From: Oikopleura dioica
Lineage: Eukaryota > Chordata > Appendicularia > Copelata > Oikopleuridae
Direction: 5' to 3'
Assembly: GCA_907165135.1 (NCBI GenBank)
Contig: OU015568.1
Location: 16,875,208 to 16,939,207 of the forward strand
Length of the DNA: 64,000 nucleotides
In this document: one piece after another, positions 11,254-21,569 of the stretch
Layout: every line of letters starts with the position of its first letter
How positions within the stretch are numbered: the stretch's first letter is position 1
Translations under genes and position numbers: made by a program
Notes under the pieces: model-generated
Databases searched by the model: none
Told to the model about the DNA's origin: nothing
Seen by the model: only the letters and a program-made list of their open reading frames with translations

Positions 11254-12494
11254 ACAAAATAAATTTTGGCTCGCTTATTTTCTTGGATTCTCATAATTTT
11301 TCTCATAAATTAGGCTTAGCTGAGCCAAATTTTAACAAAGCTACCAAAGCTTAGCGTACTAAGCTTGTTATTTTGAATTTGTAAAAACTTTTTAATTGGA
11401 GGCTAAGCTTAGCTGGTTTATGCTGGAAGCTGACCATTTGAAAAATCACTAGCTAAGCTAAGGTTAGCCGGAAACTAAGCTATCTTAGCTTAGAAATTTT
11501 TCAACTCTGAGCTAAGCCAGCTGAGCCAAGGTCAAATTGAGCTGAACTAAGCTAATATGACTTCTTTCCGAGAAAATCAACTTAGGGAACTCCGGAACCC
11601 GGGTTTAATTTGTCTTTATTTGCAAATTTCTTTTCTTTTCGGCTTTATCTCTCGCCCAGACAGCTGCTCGCCCCTCGAGAAAATTCAAAAATAGTGAGGT
11701 TGGGAGGGGCTACGGAGATAAGATACAGGTGGACACAGCGATTATGTAAAATTTTATTCGAAAAAAGGGATTAGCGTTGAAGTGTTGCGCGAGTTTCTAA
11801 CTAAAATAATAATCAGAAAAAGTGCGAAATTGAATCTCAAATATTCACGTTTTTATTGAATCGAAATTACCGGAATTTGAATTGCAAGATCGCCAAAAAG
11901 TTATGTTTCAAGTTTGCACCACTCGACTTTACCAAGTGATCAATAAATTGAAAATAAAATTACCCAGTGGCTAGAAACGGATAATAAAAATACAAGAGCG
12001 ATGGGCAATTTTACTCGGTAAAGCATTCAGAAAAGGATGGGATGATTCAATTTCGAGAATTTTAGACAAATCGCGGTCAGCATTGCTTTCACAGCAATTC
12101 AAAACGGAAGTATCTTCAGCGGCAGGGATAGGATTTTTGCCCAAAAATCTATTTCCTTTGCGACCGCGAGATTTTCGAAAACCGACGTCATGCCAAAGCC
12201 AAGCACGGTTCAACGAAAAAAACGAGAGAGGGTTTTTAAAATATTTAGTGCTGATTTTTTTGGTGGAAGAGACTTTCTTTACGAGAAAATGAGCGTAAAA
12301 CTGAGGTTTTTTCAGCGGAACGAGTAATTTAAATGGTTTTAAGGGTGTAGCTAATTTATTGAATAGCTTTTTTCAGCGGAAATTGCACACAGGCTGAAAT
12401 ACAGTTCGAAGCAGATTGTACTTAGATAGTCAAGAATTATAGCCGCGCACTTGAAATTGTTGCGAAATTTTCATCAACCCGCGGAAATTTTTAG
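11254..12494. other. No gene recognised; GCTAAGCTTAGC-rich simple DNA
   Basis: From 11330 to 11560 the sequence is full of short AAGCTTAGCT-like palindromic words. A minus-strand 80-codon frame ends at 11971 and a plus-strand frame covers 12083-12292; neither resembles a known protein. An upstream exon of the 12495 gene may lie here, since that gene begins at a splice acceptor. Confidence 0.35.
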
Positions 12495-13654
12495 CCCTTC
12501 CGTTCCATTGAACTTTTGAGTGAACCAGCGCCAGCCAAAGTTTTCGATGAGACGGACGGATTCTACTATTCTGAGCAAGACGGAATCTACTACGATTTGG
12601 ACAATCCAGGTATTTTGAAAACGATGTGGCGAAAATTCTTCGACAAAATTTGCGTAGGCTGTTTTATTACTTTTGATTGGTCGGACGACTTAAAAGAAGC
12701 TTTTGATTGGCTTAATTTTCCGATGCGATTTTGTCATTCCGTGATTTCAGACCATTTTTAAACCCTTTTTTTATAATTTTTATAAAGAAAAATAGACAAT
12801 ATTGGCCCAGTTTTAGTCGCTTCGGCGAACGGTTTCCCCTGTCTAATCCTTTTGGAAACTCGAGCTCTTCGGTTAACCCGCGCAGAGTACAGCAAAGACC
12901 TGCCCATAGCTTAAAAGGGGTGCCCTTTTTCCCTAAACACTTTGCCTCTCCGATTTCAAAGTCCCTTTTCAGGGCAGACAGAAAACGCTCATTTTGGAAA
13001 TATCAATATCAGCCCCTGTTTTTGTGTTTTCAAGGGTAGAAGAGGCCACTTTTTCCGCGGCGTACTTGATTAGACTTCCCTAGCGAATATAAACTAATCC
13101 GGATTAGCCAAATGGCTTTTCCGCCGTTCCAAAACTGCTTTTTAAAACAATAATTGACGACCGGTAGGAAAGAGCGGGTCTTTGCACACGTTGATTTTAC
13201 TCTAGAAAACTTGGCAAGCCTTAGTCTGGTTCTGAAAACCTTAATTTTATTTAATAAGTTATTAATAATATATTGAAACAGTGATATTGCAAAGCGGCTT
13301 TGCGGCTTTGTTTAAAAGCCGCTCCGCGGCTTTTCAATTGAGCTCTTCAGAATCTGACTCAGGTTTTTACACAGGTTGCCGAGCCCAGCCTGTGTAGAAA
13401 ACCTGAGTCAGGGTCATGACTCATGAAAGAGCTAAAATCATCATCGCTAGTTTCGATAAAAAGCTGTATTTTCAGTCAACTTCGTCATCGTCTGGGAGGT
13501 GAGCGAGCCCGGAGCTGCACTGGTCGCCGACGCCACTTTGGCGGTCAAAAGCGATGTCGACCGCTATGTCGAGCAACAACAGGCCGACGACTTGGCACGG
13601 GTTGAACATTATCGCTTCATACAAGCATTCTATGATGGAACGGGCGCGACATAA
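12495..13654 (+). CDS. Unrecognised two-exon protein gene (5' end not found)
   Basis: Exon 12495-12609 follows a TTTTTAG acceptor and ends at a GTATTT donor in phase 1. Exon 13476-13654 follows TATTTTCAG and ends in a stop, and the phases match. The joined product of about 98 residues contains FDETDGFYYSEQDGIYYDL, then VIVWEVSEPGAALVADATLA, and an acidic helical C-terminus ending DGTGAT. No in-frame ATG lies in the first exon, so an upstream exon is expected. The long intron holds a family-B repeat near 12626-12745 and rearranged family-A MITE material at 13281-13436. Function unknown. Confidence 0.6.
13281..13436. mobile_element. Inside-out pair of family-A MITE halves
   Basis: The right half of a copy (ending TTTTTACACAGGTTGCCGAG) is followed within about 5 bp by the left half of another (CCTGTGTAGAAAACCTGAGT). 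The ends therefore face each other, the reverse of a normal copy. Confidence 0.7.
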
Positions 13655-15319
13655 GTTTTGGTTAAAATTAACGCGATAAAACTAGGGGCCTTTCTAGTTT
13701 TTTTAAAAGCAGCCACGTATGATTCCACGTCGAATTAAGGGAGTCTCAGCCAATTAAGGAAATTTTGCTTTTCCGTAGAACTCTGAAGTAATTATTCTTT
13801 TTCGAGTTGCTCAAGAGAATCTTAATTCGTCCGTAGACACACTCGAAGCCCGGCTGCATTGCGCTGCTTCAGGAAAGCTCAAGTTTGAGGGCGGAATAAT
13901 TTCAAATTAGCGATAAGGGTCACGTGCTTCCCCTGCTTTAATGAATAATTCAGTTTTCAATCGGAGATGATCTGAAAGCAGATTTGCTCTTTCGGGGCGT
14001 CGCCTTTCTCTTTCCAATCAGGAAAGCCAACTGACTCGGTTCAACCTTTTCAAAGGCAGCTGCCCAGCAGCTTTTAAATCTTGTTCTCGGCGAACGTGCT
14101 GTCCATGATGGTGAGTCTAAATCCGCGCCAGCAGGAGCAACTAAAACTCACTGACCTGGATTTTCGCGCGTCTAAAATTCCTATTAGCCGCTGAAATTTG
14201 GAAAACGCAGACGCGACCACGTGAATATTCCGTTGATGAAGTGAGGGACGCGATTTACGAGATTGTTCTTCTCGAACTTGAAGGCGTTTTCTAGCTGACT
14301 TTCTACTGTACAGTCTGTTTAATAAACATTTTTACTCAATATTTATTTCAAGGTTTAAAAATTTTAATCATAAATAAATTTAATACTTTCTCCAGTCTAG
14401 ACAATTCTAAGTCGTTTACTTTCTAACGAAATAAGCCACAAACACAAGTCATCGGGGGTTGTTATTCGAGCTGTCCCTAACCCTAACCCTAACCCCGGGA
14501 CCCCCTCCCACCTCTCGTCTAAGGGTTTTTCCCGGACTCCCCTTCAAAATTCCTTTTCCCTTACCCTAACCCCTAGCCAAATTCTAGAGATATGGGATGG
14601 TTCGAATCATAGGCTCGAATGATAACCCCTCTCTACGAGTAAAATGGTTGCTGAACTTAAGGGTATCATCATGTTAAAAATATAAATATGAGTAAGAGGT
14701 AAAGGTAGCTCAAAAAAGGTAAGATTCCAGAAAGTTCGAAAAGGGCTGGATTCCTGATTCTCCGGATTTTTGATGCTCCTAAAGGGTTGCTCCTACCCTA
14801 GGCTTCAAATTAACTTTGCAAGAAACGCTTGCCTAAAATATAGCCAGATATAGAGACCGGAAGAAAGTCAAACTTACCCGAAAAAAGAGCGCAGCAAACT
14901 CGAGTTGGATGTTATGGACACGAGCGCGCTACCTGTCCGATAACGCCCAACACTTGAAACCGTCGCTGAAACCAGAAAGATGTTTCCAAAACCAGTTCTG
15001 GCAGATAATTGCTCGGAAAGCCCTGTTGACATAATCACAAAGTTGAATCAAGCAGGCATTAAAAAAGCTTTTGTAATTTTTCATCGAGAATCACCTCTCA
15101 AAGTTTGAAAACGACAAAAATAAGCAGAAAAATATGCAACTTTGGACACTTCATGTTCGATCATGTTTTCTGATGTTTTTTTGGATCAGGGGAAAACATC
15201 GCTTCTTGACACTTTTCCCCGAACAAGCAAAATATTTATGCAATAAATGATGAGGTGCAATGAGTGTAAAAACTTGTTGTCTGCTAAACAACCCTCGTGT
15301 GTATGAAAGACTATGACAG
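13655..15319. other. Unassigned interval with weak plus-strand exon candidates
   Basis: ATGATG directly before GTGAGT at 14105-14116, followed by a TATTAG acceptor and a short basic frame ending in GTGAGG, could be the start of a small gene. ATG at 14981 opens a frame (VLADNCSESPVDIITKL) that reaches a GTAATT donor near 15075. A CCCTAA tract followed by a C-rich run lies at 14475-14515. None of these joins in phase to the sushi exon at 15320. Confidence 0.3.
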
Positions 15320-15473
15320 ACTTTGTATGGAACCGCCTGGTCCGTGTTTTGAGCCAGAAAATGGTGAAGTTCATGGGGGAGGAAGAGCAAATGTTTTATG
15401 CGGATTAGAACTTGAAATGTCGCTAACTTTTCGTTGTCTCGCATCCGAAATCCACGCTTTTTGCGGTTTCAAC
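15320..15473 (+). CDS. Sushi/CCP-like exon, gene unresolved
   Basis: Open between a ATGACAG acceptor and a GTAAAT donor. The peptide contains LCMEPPGPCFEPENGEVHGG, LCGLELEMSLTFRC and FCGFN, matching the Cys, Glu-Pro-x-Asn-Gly and Phe-x-Cys spacing of a sushi repeat. It is on the opposite strand to the protease sushi exon and about 10 kb away, so it belongs to a second secreted-protein gene. Partner exons were not identified with confidence. A plus-strand frame starting at 15874 (MMKEPSPPERVQFESMFG) that reaches a GTATGA donor may be a later exon. Confidence 0.45.
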
Positions 15474-18035
15474 GTAAATTTTCTAAAATTGGATTCTCAA
15501 TTTTTGTTTTTTATTGGATTTCAACATGGGGGTGTTTTTATTTCAAATGAAAAGAAGATTTTAGAGCAGCCCAGATTTTTATCGCGAATCTTCTTGGTGT
15601 TTTGAGTCTTCTTGATGTTTTTACATTTTATTTTTGATTTGTCCGAAAAATAAAAGACGCGTCTTTATACCCTCACAAAGAGATATAAACAGCGCCATCT
15701 GCTGCTACAGCCGGGTCTTTATTTTCACATATGGCCTCAATTTTTCGGCCAGTTGTAGGAAATTGATAATGATCAAAAAATTTTCCAGGGGAAAAAAATC
15801 TGATAATCTTTGGAATACGAAAGAAATGCGTGAATTTTTAAACTTGCTTCTTTCTTCACACTTCTAGCACGAAATGATGAAAGAGCCATCGCCGCCCGAA
15901 AGAGTTCAGTTTGAATCGATGTTCGGCGCGCTGAGTGGTTTCATTTGCATCAAACGTGCACTGGAAGTATGATCTAGTGGCATGGTCCAGGAATTCGGGC
16001 AACAGAATTCTTTCCATAAATTTTATGATATAGAAGTAAGCAATCGAGTCGTTCTTTTGGCCTCTTCGGAATCGCTGAATCTGCGAGAATCAAAAAAAAT
16101 AGCGGATTCCAATTTGGGCAGTTTCGAGTTTAGCGTAAGCCAAAAATTTCGCTGCTAAAAAGTTCACGGCTTTCACACCGACTGGACGGTAAGTAACGTG
16201 AACAAATTGGTTTCGGCCGAAGCAAGGAAATGAGATTTGCTCTCTTTCGCATTTGTAGCTCGCTAGATCCAGCATCGGGGCTTTTTCTTCTTGGGCGAAA
16301 TAAGCCTCGGGAATTCGATTCTGGCTCCACGCTCCGAGGATGAGCCGAAAGGGATGTCGCCTGATCCGGGTGGAGCTCCGATCCCGCAACCGTAACCGCC
16401 ACACAGACCTAAGTAAGCGTTTTGTATTGCTCAAGTAACAGTCGCCTCGATCTAGAACCATACCGGAATTTAAGGAATAAGCCGTTTGAGAGCATTTTCA
16501 AGCTCTTTTTTTCTTGATTCGAGGATTTTCAATATTTTCGTAAAATATTTTTTTTTTAGAGTTTCATCTTGAAATTAGAGAAATTATTATTTGCGAAGAA
16601 ATTAGAAGGTAACTCATTTAAAATTTCGCGGCGTCAATATGGCCCATTTGGCTGAGCCAATCTCGTCATAATCAGATTTCACGGCGAGCGGGTGGAGCAG
16701 TTTTACGAAACAGAGCACTCCTTATCGCAAAATGCACCCTTGAACTTGCACAAGCCGAGAAGCGTGATCTTCTCAGTAACAGCAATATTGAATAATGCAC
16801 GTCTGACGACACGGCTGGGTGGATGCATCCGATTGATGCTAGCTTTGAGGCCAGGTTTATTGATACTTCCTTCTGTCTTACTGCCACGTTTTCGGGAAAC
16901 ACACAGTACTTGAAATTCGAGGCGACTAGACGAAGCTGTCTTCCCGAAACTAATCCAGGAAGGGCGCCTCCTTCTTTTTCCCAAGTTGTTTGAACTTTAT
17001 TCAAAATTTGAATTTTTATTGCCGCTCTTAATTTCTATAAGCCTTCTCTTCCCTGAATTTCACCATAAGGTCACGCAAATGATCTGTAACCCTAACCGTA
17101 AACAAGCTGGTTCAAAGTTCTCCGAACCGGCCAAAATACCAACTTTCACCCATTTATAAGATTGTATTTTTAAAAGTGATAAATGTAAGAAGGAAGAGGC
17201 AAAAAGATGGTGAGAAGTGTTATTATCAGTAGACAAGTTACGATGACAATTGTCCAGAAAAAGTAGGTGAGCAAGTTACTCTGCAAACAGCTTCTCTTCG
17301 TTGACAATCGGGCGCGAGCACCAATCGTTTCACCTGATAAGGAAGATCGAAAATCGCTTTCCTCCAGAAGATTGTATTGAGGGGAAGGAACGGGAATCGG
17401 AACTAAACATACGAGTTGGTTTTCTGATTACGGTTTTCAACACAGGTTGTGGAGCCCAGTTTGTTTTTACCTGACGTCCAATGTGGATAATTCATGTAGA
17501 CTTCGTATGATGGTGGTGCATCTGCAACACCTTTTATCTGACTATCTCCGGAGTATTGGTTCATATCAGCTTGCGACTGTGCAACTTGCTCTTCAATATA
17601 TATCTTTCGAAAAAAAGATTGTTGTTTTTCTTCTTATGAGAGACTAAATGGCCGGTTGGGCGAAACATACACGCATGCGTGGTGAGCCATTTTCCCTTTT
17701 TCACTCAGTTCATTCATACACTACTTCGATAAGCAAGTTATTGCCGGCGAACTAAGCAAGATCGACTCATATTTTTGCGGGATTATTAGTAGCTAAAAAA
17801 CGCTTACAATCTGCACGCAATCGAGTTTCTTCCAGAATCCATTCCAGAGCTGTCAAAAGTCATGACGTAAATTTATTTTTCTTTGCTTTTCCGTTTTCTG
17901 CGTCAAGTTTGTAAAAGCGCGAGAAAACGCGCCGCAGAGAGCAACCTTTTGCGTTTTTTAATCACGTTAATCAAGCAGCCGCGAACTTTAAGAAATCTGC
18001 AAATTTCCAGCAAGCATCATCTAATCTGTGCCGTT
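15474..18035. other. Unassigned interval
   Basis: Frames at 16090-16461 and 16672-17004 are open on the minus strand in more than one phase, which suggests composition bias rather than clear coding. One frame contains CEREQISFPCFGRNQFVHV, which might be part of a Cys-rich extracellular module. A CCCTAACCG fragment lies at 17088-17102 and a half MITE end (CAACACAGGTTGTGGAGCCC) near 17438. Confidence 0.25.
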
Positions 18036-18158
18036 ATGCAAGCGCCTGAAAACATCCCCAAACACAAACAAAAAATGCGTTATGGTATTATGTCGGCCTT
18101 GGCAGCGGGTGCCACGACATTGGCTGCCGCTGAACTTTCCAAATCTAAAACGGGTTAA
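18036..18158 (+). CDS. Candidate 40-residue single-span membrane protein
   Basis: ATG lies 26 nt after a AAATTTCCAG acceptor, which fits a trans-spliced or short-leader transcript. The product starts MQAPENIPKHKQKMRYG, has one hydrophobic segment (IMSALAAGATTLAAAEL) and ends SKSKTG. Small mitochondrial inner-membrane subunits share this layout, but I cannot match it to one. The frame is open further upstream without a better start. Confidence 0.4.
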   Translation: MQAPENIPKHKQKMRYGIMSALAAGATTLAAAELSKSKTG

Positions 18159-18382
18159 ATTCGTCTCGTCAAAATAATTCAAAAAAACTGCCCACTTGCA
18201 TTATCTCTCCAGCCAAAATGAAAACAGAGTCCGACGATCGCAGCTCCACGAAAAACCGATTATCGAAATCGTTGATTGTGATTTTGCGTTAGCCAAGAAA
18301 TAATAGATTCTAGCACTCGTTCTTTAAAGCAGACTTACTTTATTTTCAATTCAAAACTGTCTAGTTAGCTTTACTTCATTCT

Positions 18383-18949
18383 TCAGTCCTTTTTAGTTAA
18401 GAGAAAGTCATCTGCGATTACGATTTTCTTTTCACCTGTATATTTTAGAGTGACACCCTTAAGAATACAGTTAGAAAAATAAGCATAACCTTGGGAGAAT
18501 TTTCTTGAAAAGAATTGAGTTTCTACTCCCGCTAAAATGAATAAATTTTGATCAGACAGAAGAGCAAAGTGCAAGATGAAGGAATTAGTCGGCAGACAAA
18601 ATACGCCCCAGACGTGGGCAGAGAAAACTCAATTATCATCTGATCTGGTTGAATGTTTCGTGTGAACGACGGCGGGAGTGAATCGATTAAGGATTCAGAA
18701 AAGCGCGGGGGCTTGGTATTTTTGCTCTTCGGAAATTTGGACTCGAGGCGAAAATGAGCTAACCTTTCGCTGGAAGGAGATTGAGCAGATCTTGTACAAC
18801 ACCTTGTCGAAAATTATCAACTTATCGCGCCAAGCCTGGGCGGTTCTAATCGCCACTGATTTCACGTTCATCCCGCCACCAAATTCGCAGTACCGAATCT
18901 TGCCAATCTTGGCGGCCAGAAACACCAGCTCATGACCTCCGTCCTGACC
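18383..18949 (-). CDS. Unrecognised gene, two 3' exons visible
   Basis: Exon 18767-18949 lies between a ATAATTAG acceptor and a GTTAGC donor and encodes GQDGGHELVFLAAKIGKIRY, then CEFGGGMNVKSVAIRTAQAW and a hydrophobic/basic end (FQRK). The last exon, ending at stop 18383, follows TCATTTTAG and encodes a peptide with GVETQFFSRKFSQGYAYF and ends LLTKKD. The two do not join in phase, so a short exon lies between or a junction is misplaced. Family not recognised; upstream exons not found. Confidence 0.5.
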
Positions 18950-21569
18950 TAATTATTGAGCTATCTCACTTTCAAAGCGACAATTTTCAAAAACGCTCTT
19001 TTGATTGATGCTTATCCAACTCGCGGGCTGTCAACATGGAATATTCTAGCGTCGAGAATTTCCTTGAAACCTTGCTTATCTCTTTTAAAGAGAAAAAGAA
19101 CGTTCATTCTTGAGCTCAGCTAGGAGCGAATGGAGTTTTGAGAAAAAGCGCAAAAAATGATTTTATATTAGTATTATTTAAATATTATTGTATTTTTTAT
19201 ATATGATATTTTATATATGATGTTAATATATCGTATATAAAAATAATAAGCAATAATTAATTATAATATAACATAATAATAATTTCATTATTTTTAAGGA
19301 CCCCCCGGGTCCCCCCCCCCCTCATTAAGAATCGCGAAAAGGGGCTTTTAGGAGCAGCTTTTCTCCGATACTATCTTCGGTAGCCTGCAACTTTTAGATC
19401 CGATCTAGTGTTACAACTAAATAAGAAACAACAGTCTGCTTCAATTGCTAGTTGCCCAATAAATTGGAATTGAATATTCATTTTTTGTTGGAAATTCTTA
19501 CAAATGTTCGCAGAATCATCATATTTCTCCGAGCAAAGCTAATTTATTCACAGCCGCAATTTCCTTCGCAGAAATATAAAAGCGTCAAATTATAATTTTA
19601 TATTATGTTTAAAACGAATCCAAACGGTTATAATTCCCACCATTGATGACAAGTTGGATAAGGCCAGAAAATTAAAATTCGATTATCCTCTCATCCGCTC
19701 GTTAGAGGAAGGCCTTGAACGTGACGAACTGCTATTTCTCCCCGAATACAGTAAGGAGCACTTATTTTAGATACGCTACGTGTATAGGTGTAATTATCAA
19801 CTTCTTGAAAGAAAAAGTGCTCTAAGCTTGAAACTGAATAATGCGCGAGTCGAATTCGCCGCTTCGCCAATTCGAGAGGCGCTGAGTTTGCCATCGACGC
19901 GGCGGGTTCACGTGTTCCATGCGCTATCTTCGCGAGACTGGATAAGGAGCACGGAAAATTAATAGCAGGGTCAAGCGGCAAAATGTAACATAACGATAAG
20001 CGTTGTACAGTCGACACTCCTATCAACCTGATCTTTAACGGCCTGTATATCCTTTTAAGTTGTTGATCAAGAGATCATCATAAGGGAAACGGTTGTAGTC
20101 GAGGGTTGAATTTTTAAGTTCCAATTGAATTAAGGGTGTATGTTGTGGATATGCATTTGCTGCGATGCGAAAAGATTGACTCTAGTTTTGCGAATTGTAA
20201 AAATTTAATATTAGCGGCATTTTGTAGCAAGCGGTCTGGCAGAGTGAACAGAAAAGTGGCCGAGGCCAAGCGAAAGTTATTTTGAACAGGTGCGGCGAAT
20301 CTCCTTTCCTTATTTGGAGATGAGCAAAGCGAATCCACAACAGTGTATATAAAATATTATTAATACCCTAATGCGACAAAAGTACTGAATGTCCTTTCTG
20401 TAATCAATATTTTAATCCAGCGTCATTCAGTGACTCGTAAAATCCGAGTTGAATAAATTTCGCAACGCTGTTATATTCGCTGAAATTTGACTGCGATTAT
20501 CCCCAGCGCGGCTTTCAGATCAACTGACAGTTACTTTTGATTGACAACCAGTTACGAAAGTGGGAATTATCCGGGTACGTGTTCTATATGCAAGAAAAGA
20601 GTGCTCTAAATATCAATCGCAATTATTACGACGGCTGTTCCACGAAAAGGAAAGCACCACTTGGCTCCTCCACTCGAGATTGATTTTCCGGAAGCTGGGC
20701 TCAAGCTGTCCCGCGCAAAATGCACTTGTCGGCTTCGAAATGCACCGGACGCCGAAATTTCAAGACAACACAGTCAACTTATGTCACCGTTAAGACGCTA
20801 GCGGAGCGGAGCTAGAATTTGAGAGCATGAACTTTTTGCCACAGATAATTTTCGTTTCCAATTATATTTGGTATTTTACTCCCTTTCTTCAGCCAATTTA
20901 ACCCTCCCACTAATAAATAATTTGCGATTTTTTTCATCTTTACAGTCCTTTTTCGACCTTTCTTCAAATAAAATTTTTATTTTCGAATAGAAGCGGAACT
21001 TTGAAAAATCAGTAAACAAAGCAGGGCAAACACTTTCTTGAGCTTTTCTATCATCCAGCATAAATATTTGATGTTGTCAGCAGAATTTTCTTTTGACGCT
21101 TCTTCGTTTTCGCATTTTTGGCAGATAAAGAAAGAAACGAGAAAGGAACCTGTCGCTATTGGGACTTGACGAGGAGTTTCTTTTCTTCTGTCATTGTATG
21201 ATCAATCAATATGTACTCTCCTGGAGGCCCTGAAGTGGTTGCCATGGGCGCCGGTTGTTCCCACGTAAATGCGTATCCTTTAATATTTTAGCACGAGATT
21301 CTGAAATTCTGAAAGCTGTGAACCGGAGCGTGACTTCTTTCCCCTCTGTTCGGATATTTCCTGCTTATTTTCAAAAACACAAACAAAAGATCAACTCGAT
21401 CTCAAGAGACTCGCATTTTTAGGAAGAGAGAGCTGGAATCGCCTTTGTCGAAGATGGTACAAGGACCCTGGGACGGCGCCATTTATCAAAATGAGAGATC
21501 ATCGTTTTGGGTTTTATTTAACCTAACTGCGCGAAATTACCAATTTATTGGACAGTTTATTAAACCCAG
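18950..21569. other. Unassigned interval, partly AT-rich
   Basis: 19155-19300 is almost pure AT and is followed by a C-rich run at 19303-19322. On the minus strand, ATG at 21055 opens a signal-peptide-like frame (MIEKLKKVFALLCLLIFQS) that stops after 25 codons, so it may be a first exon of an unseen gene. On the plus strand, MYSPGGPEVVAMGAG before a GTAAAT near 21265 and a frame after 21420 could be 5' exons of the SAXO gene. None is secure. Confidence 0.3.

Noticed and set aside
16090-17004. Minus-strand frames as a secreted Cys-rich gene
   Set aside because: More than one phase is open and splice sites do not connect them; evidence too weak to call.
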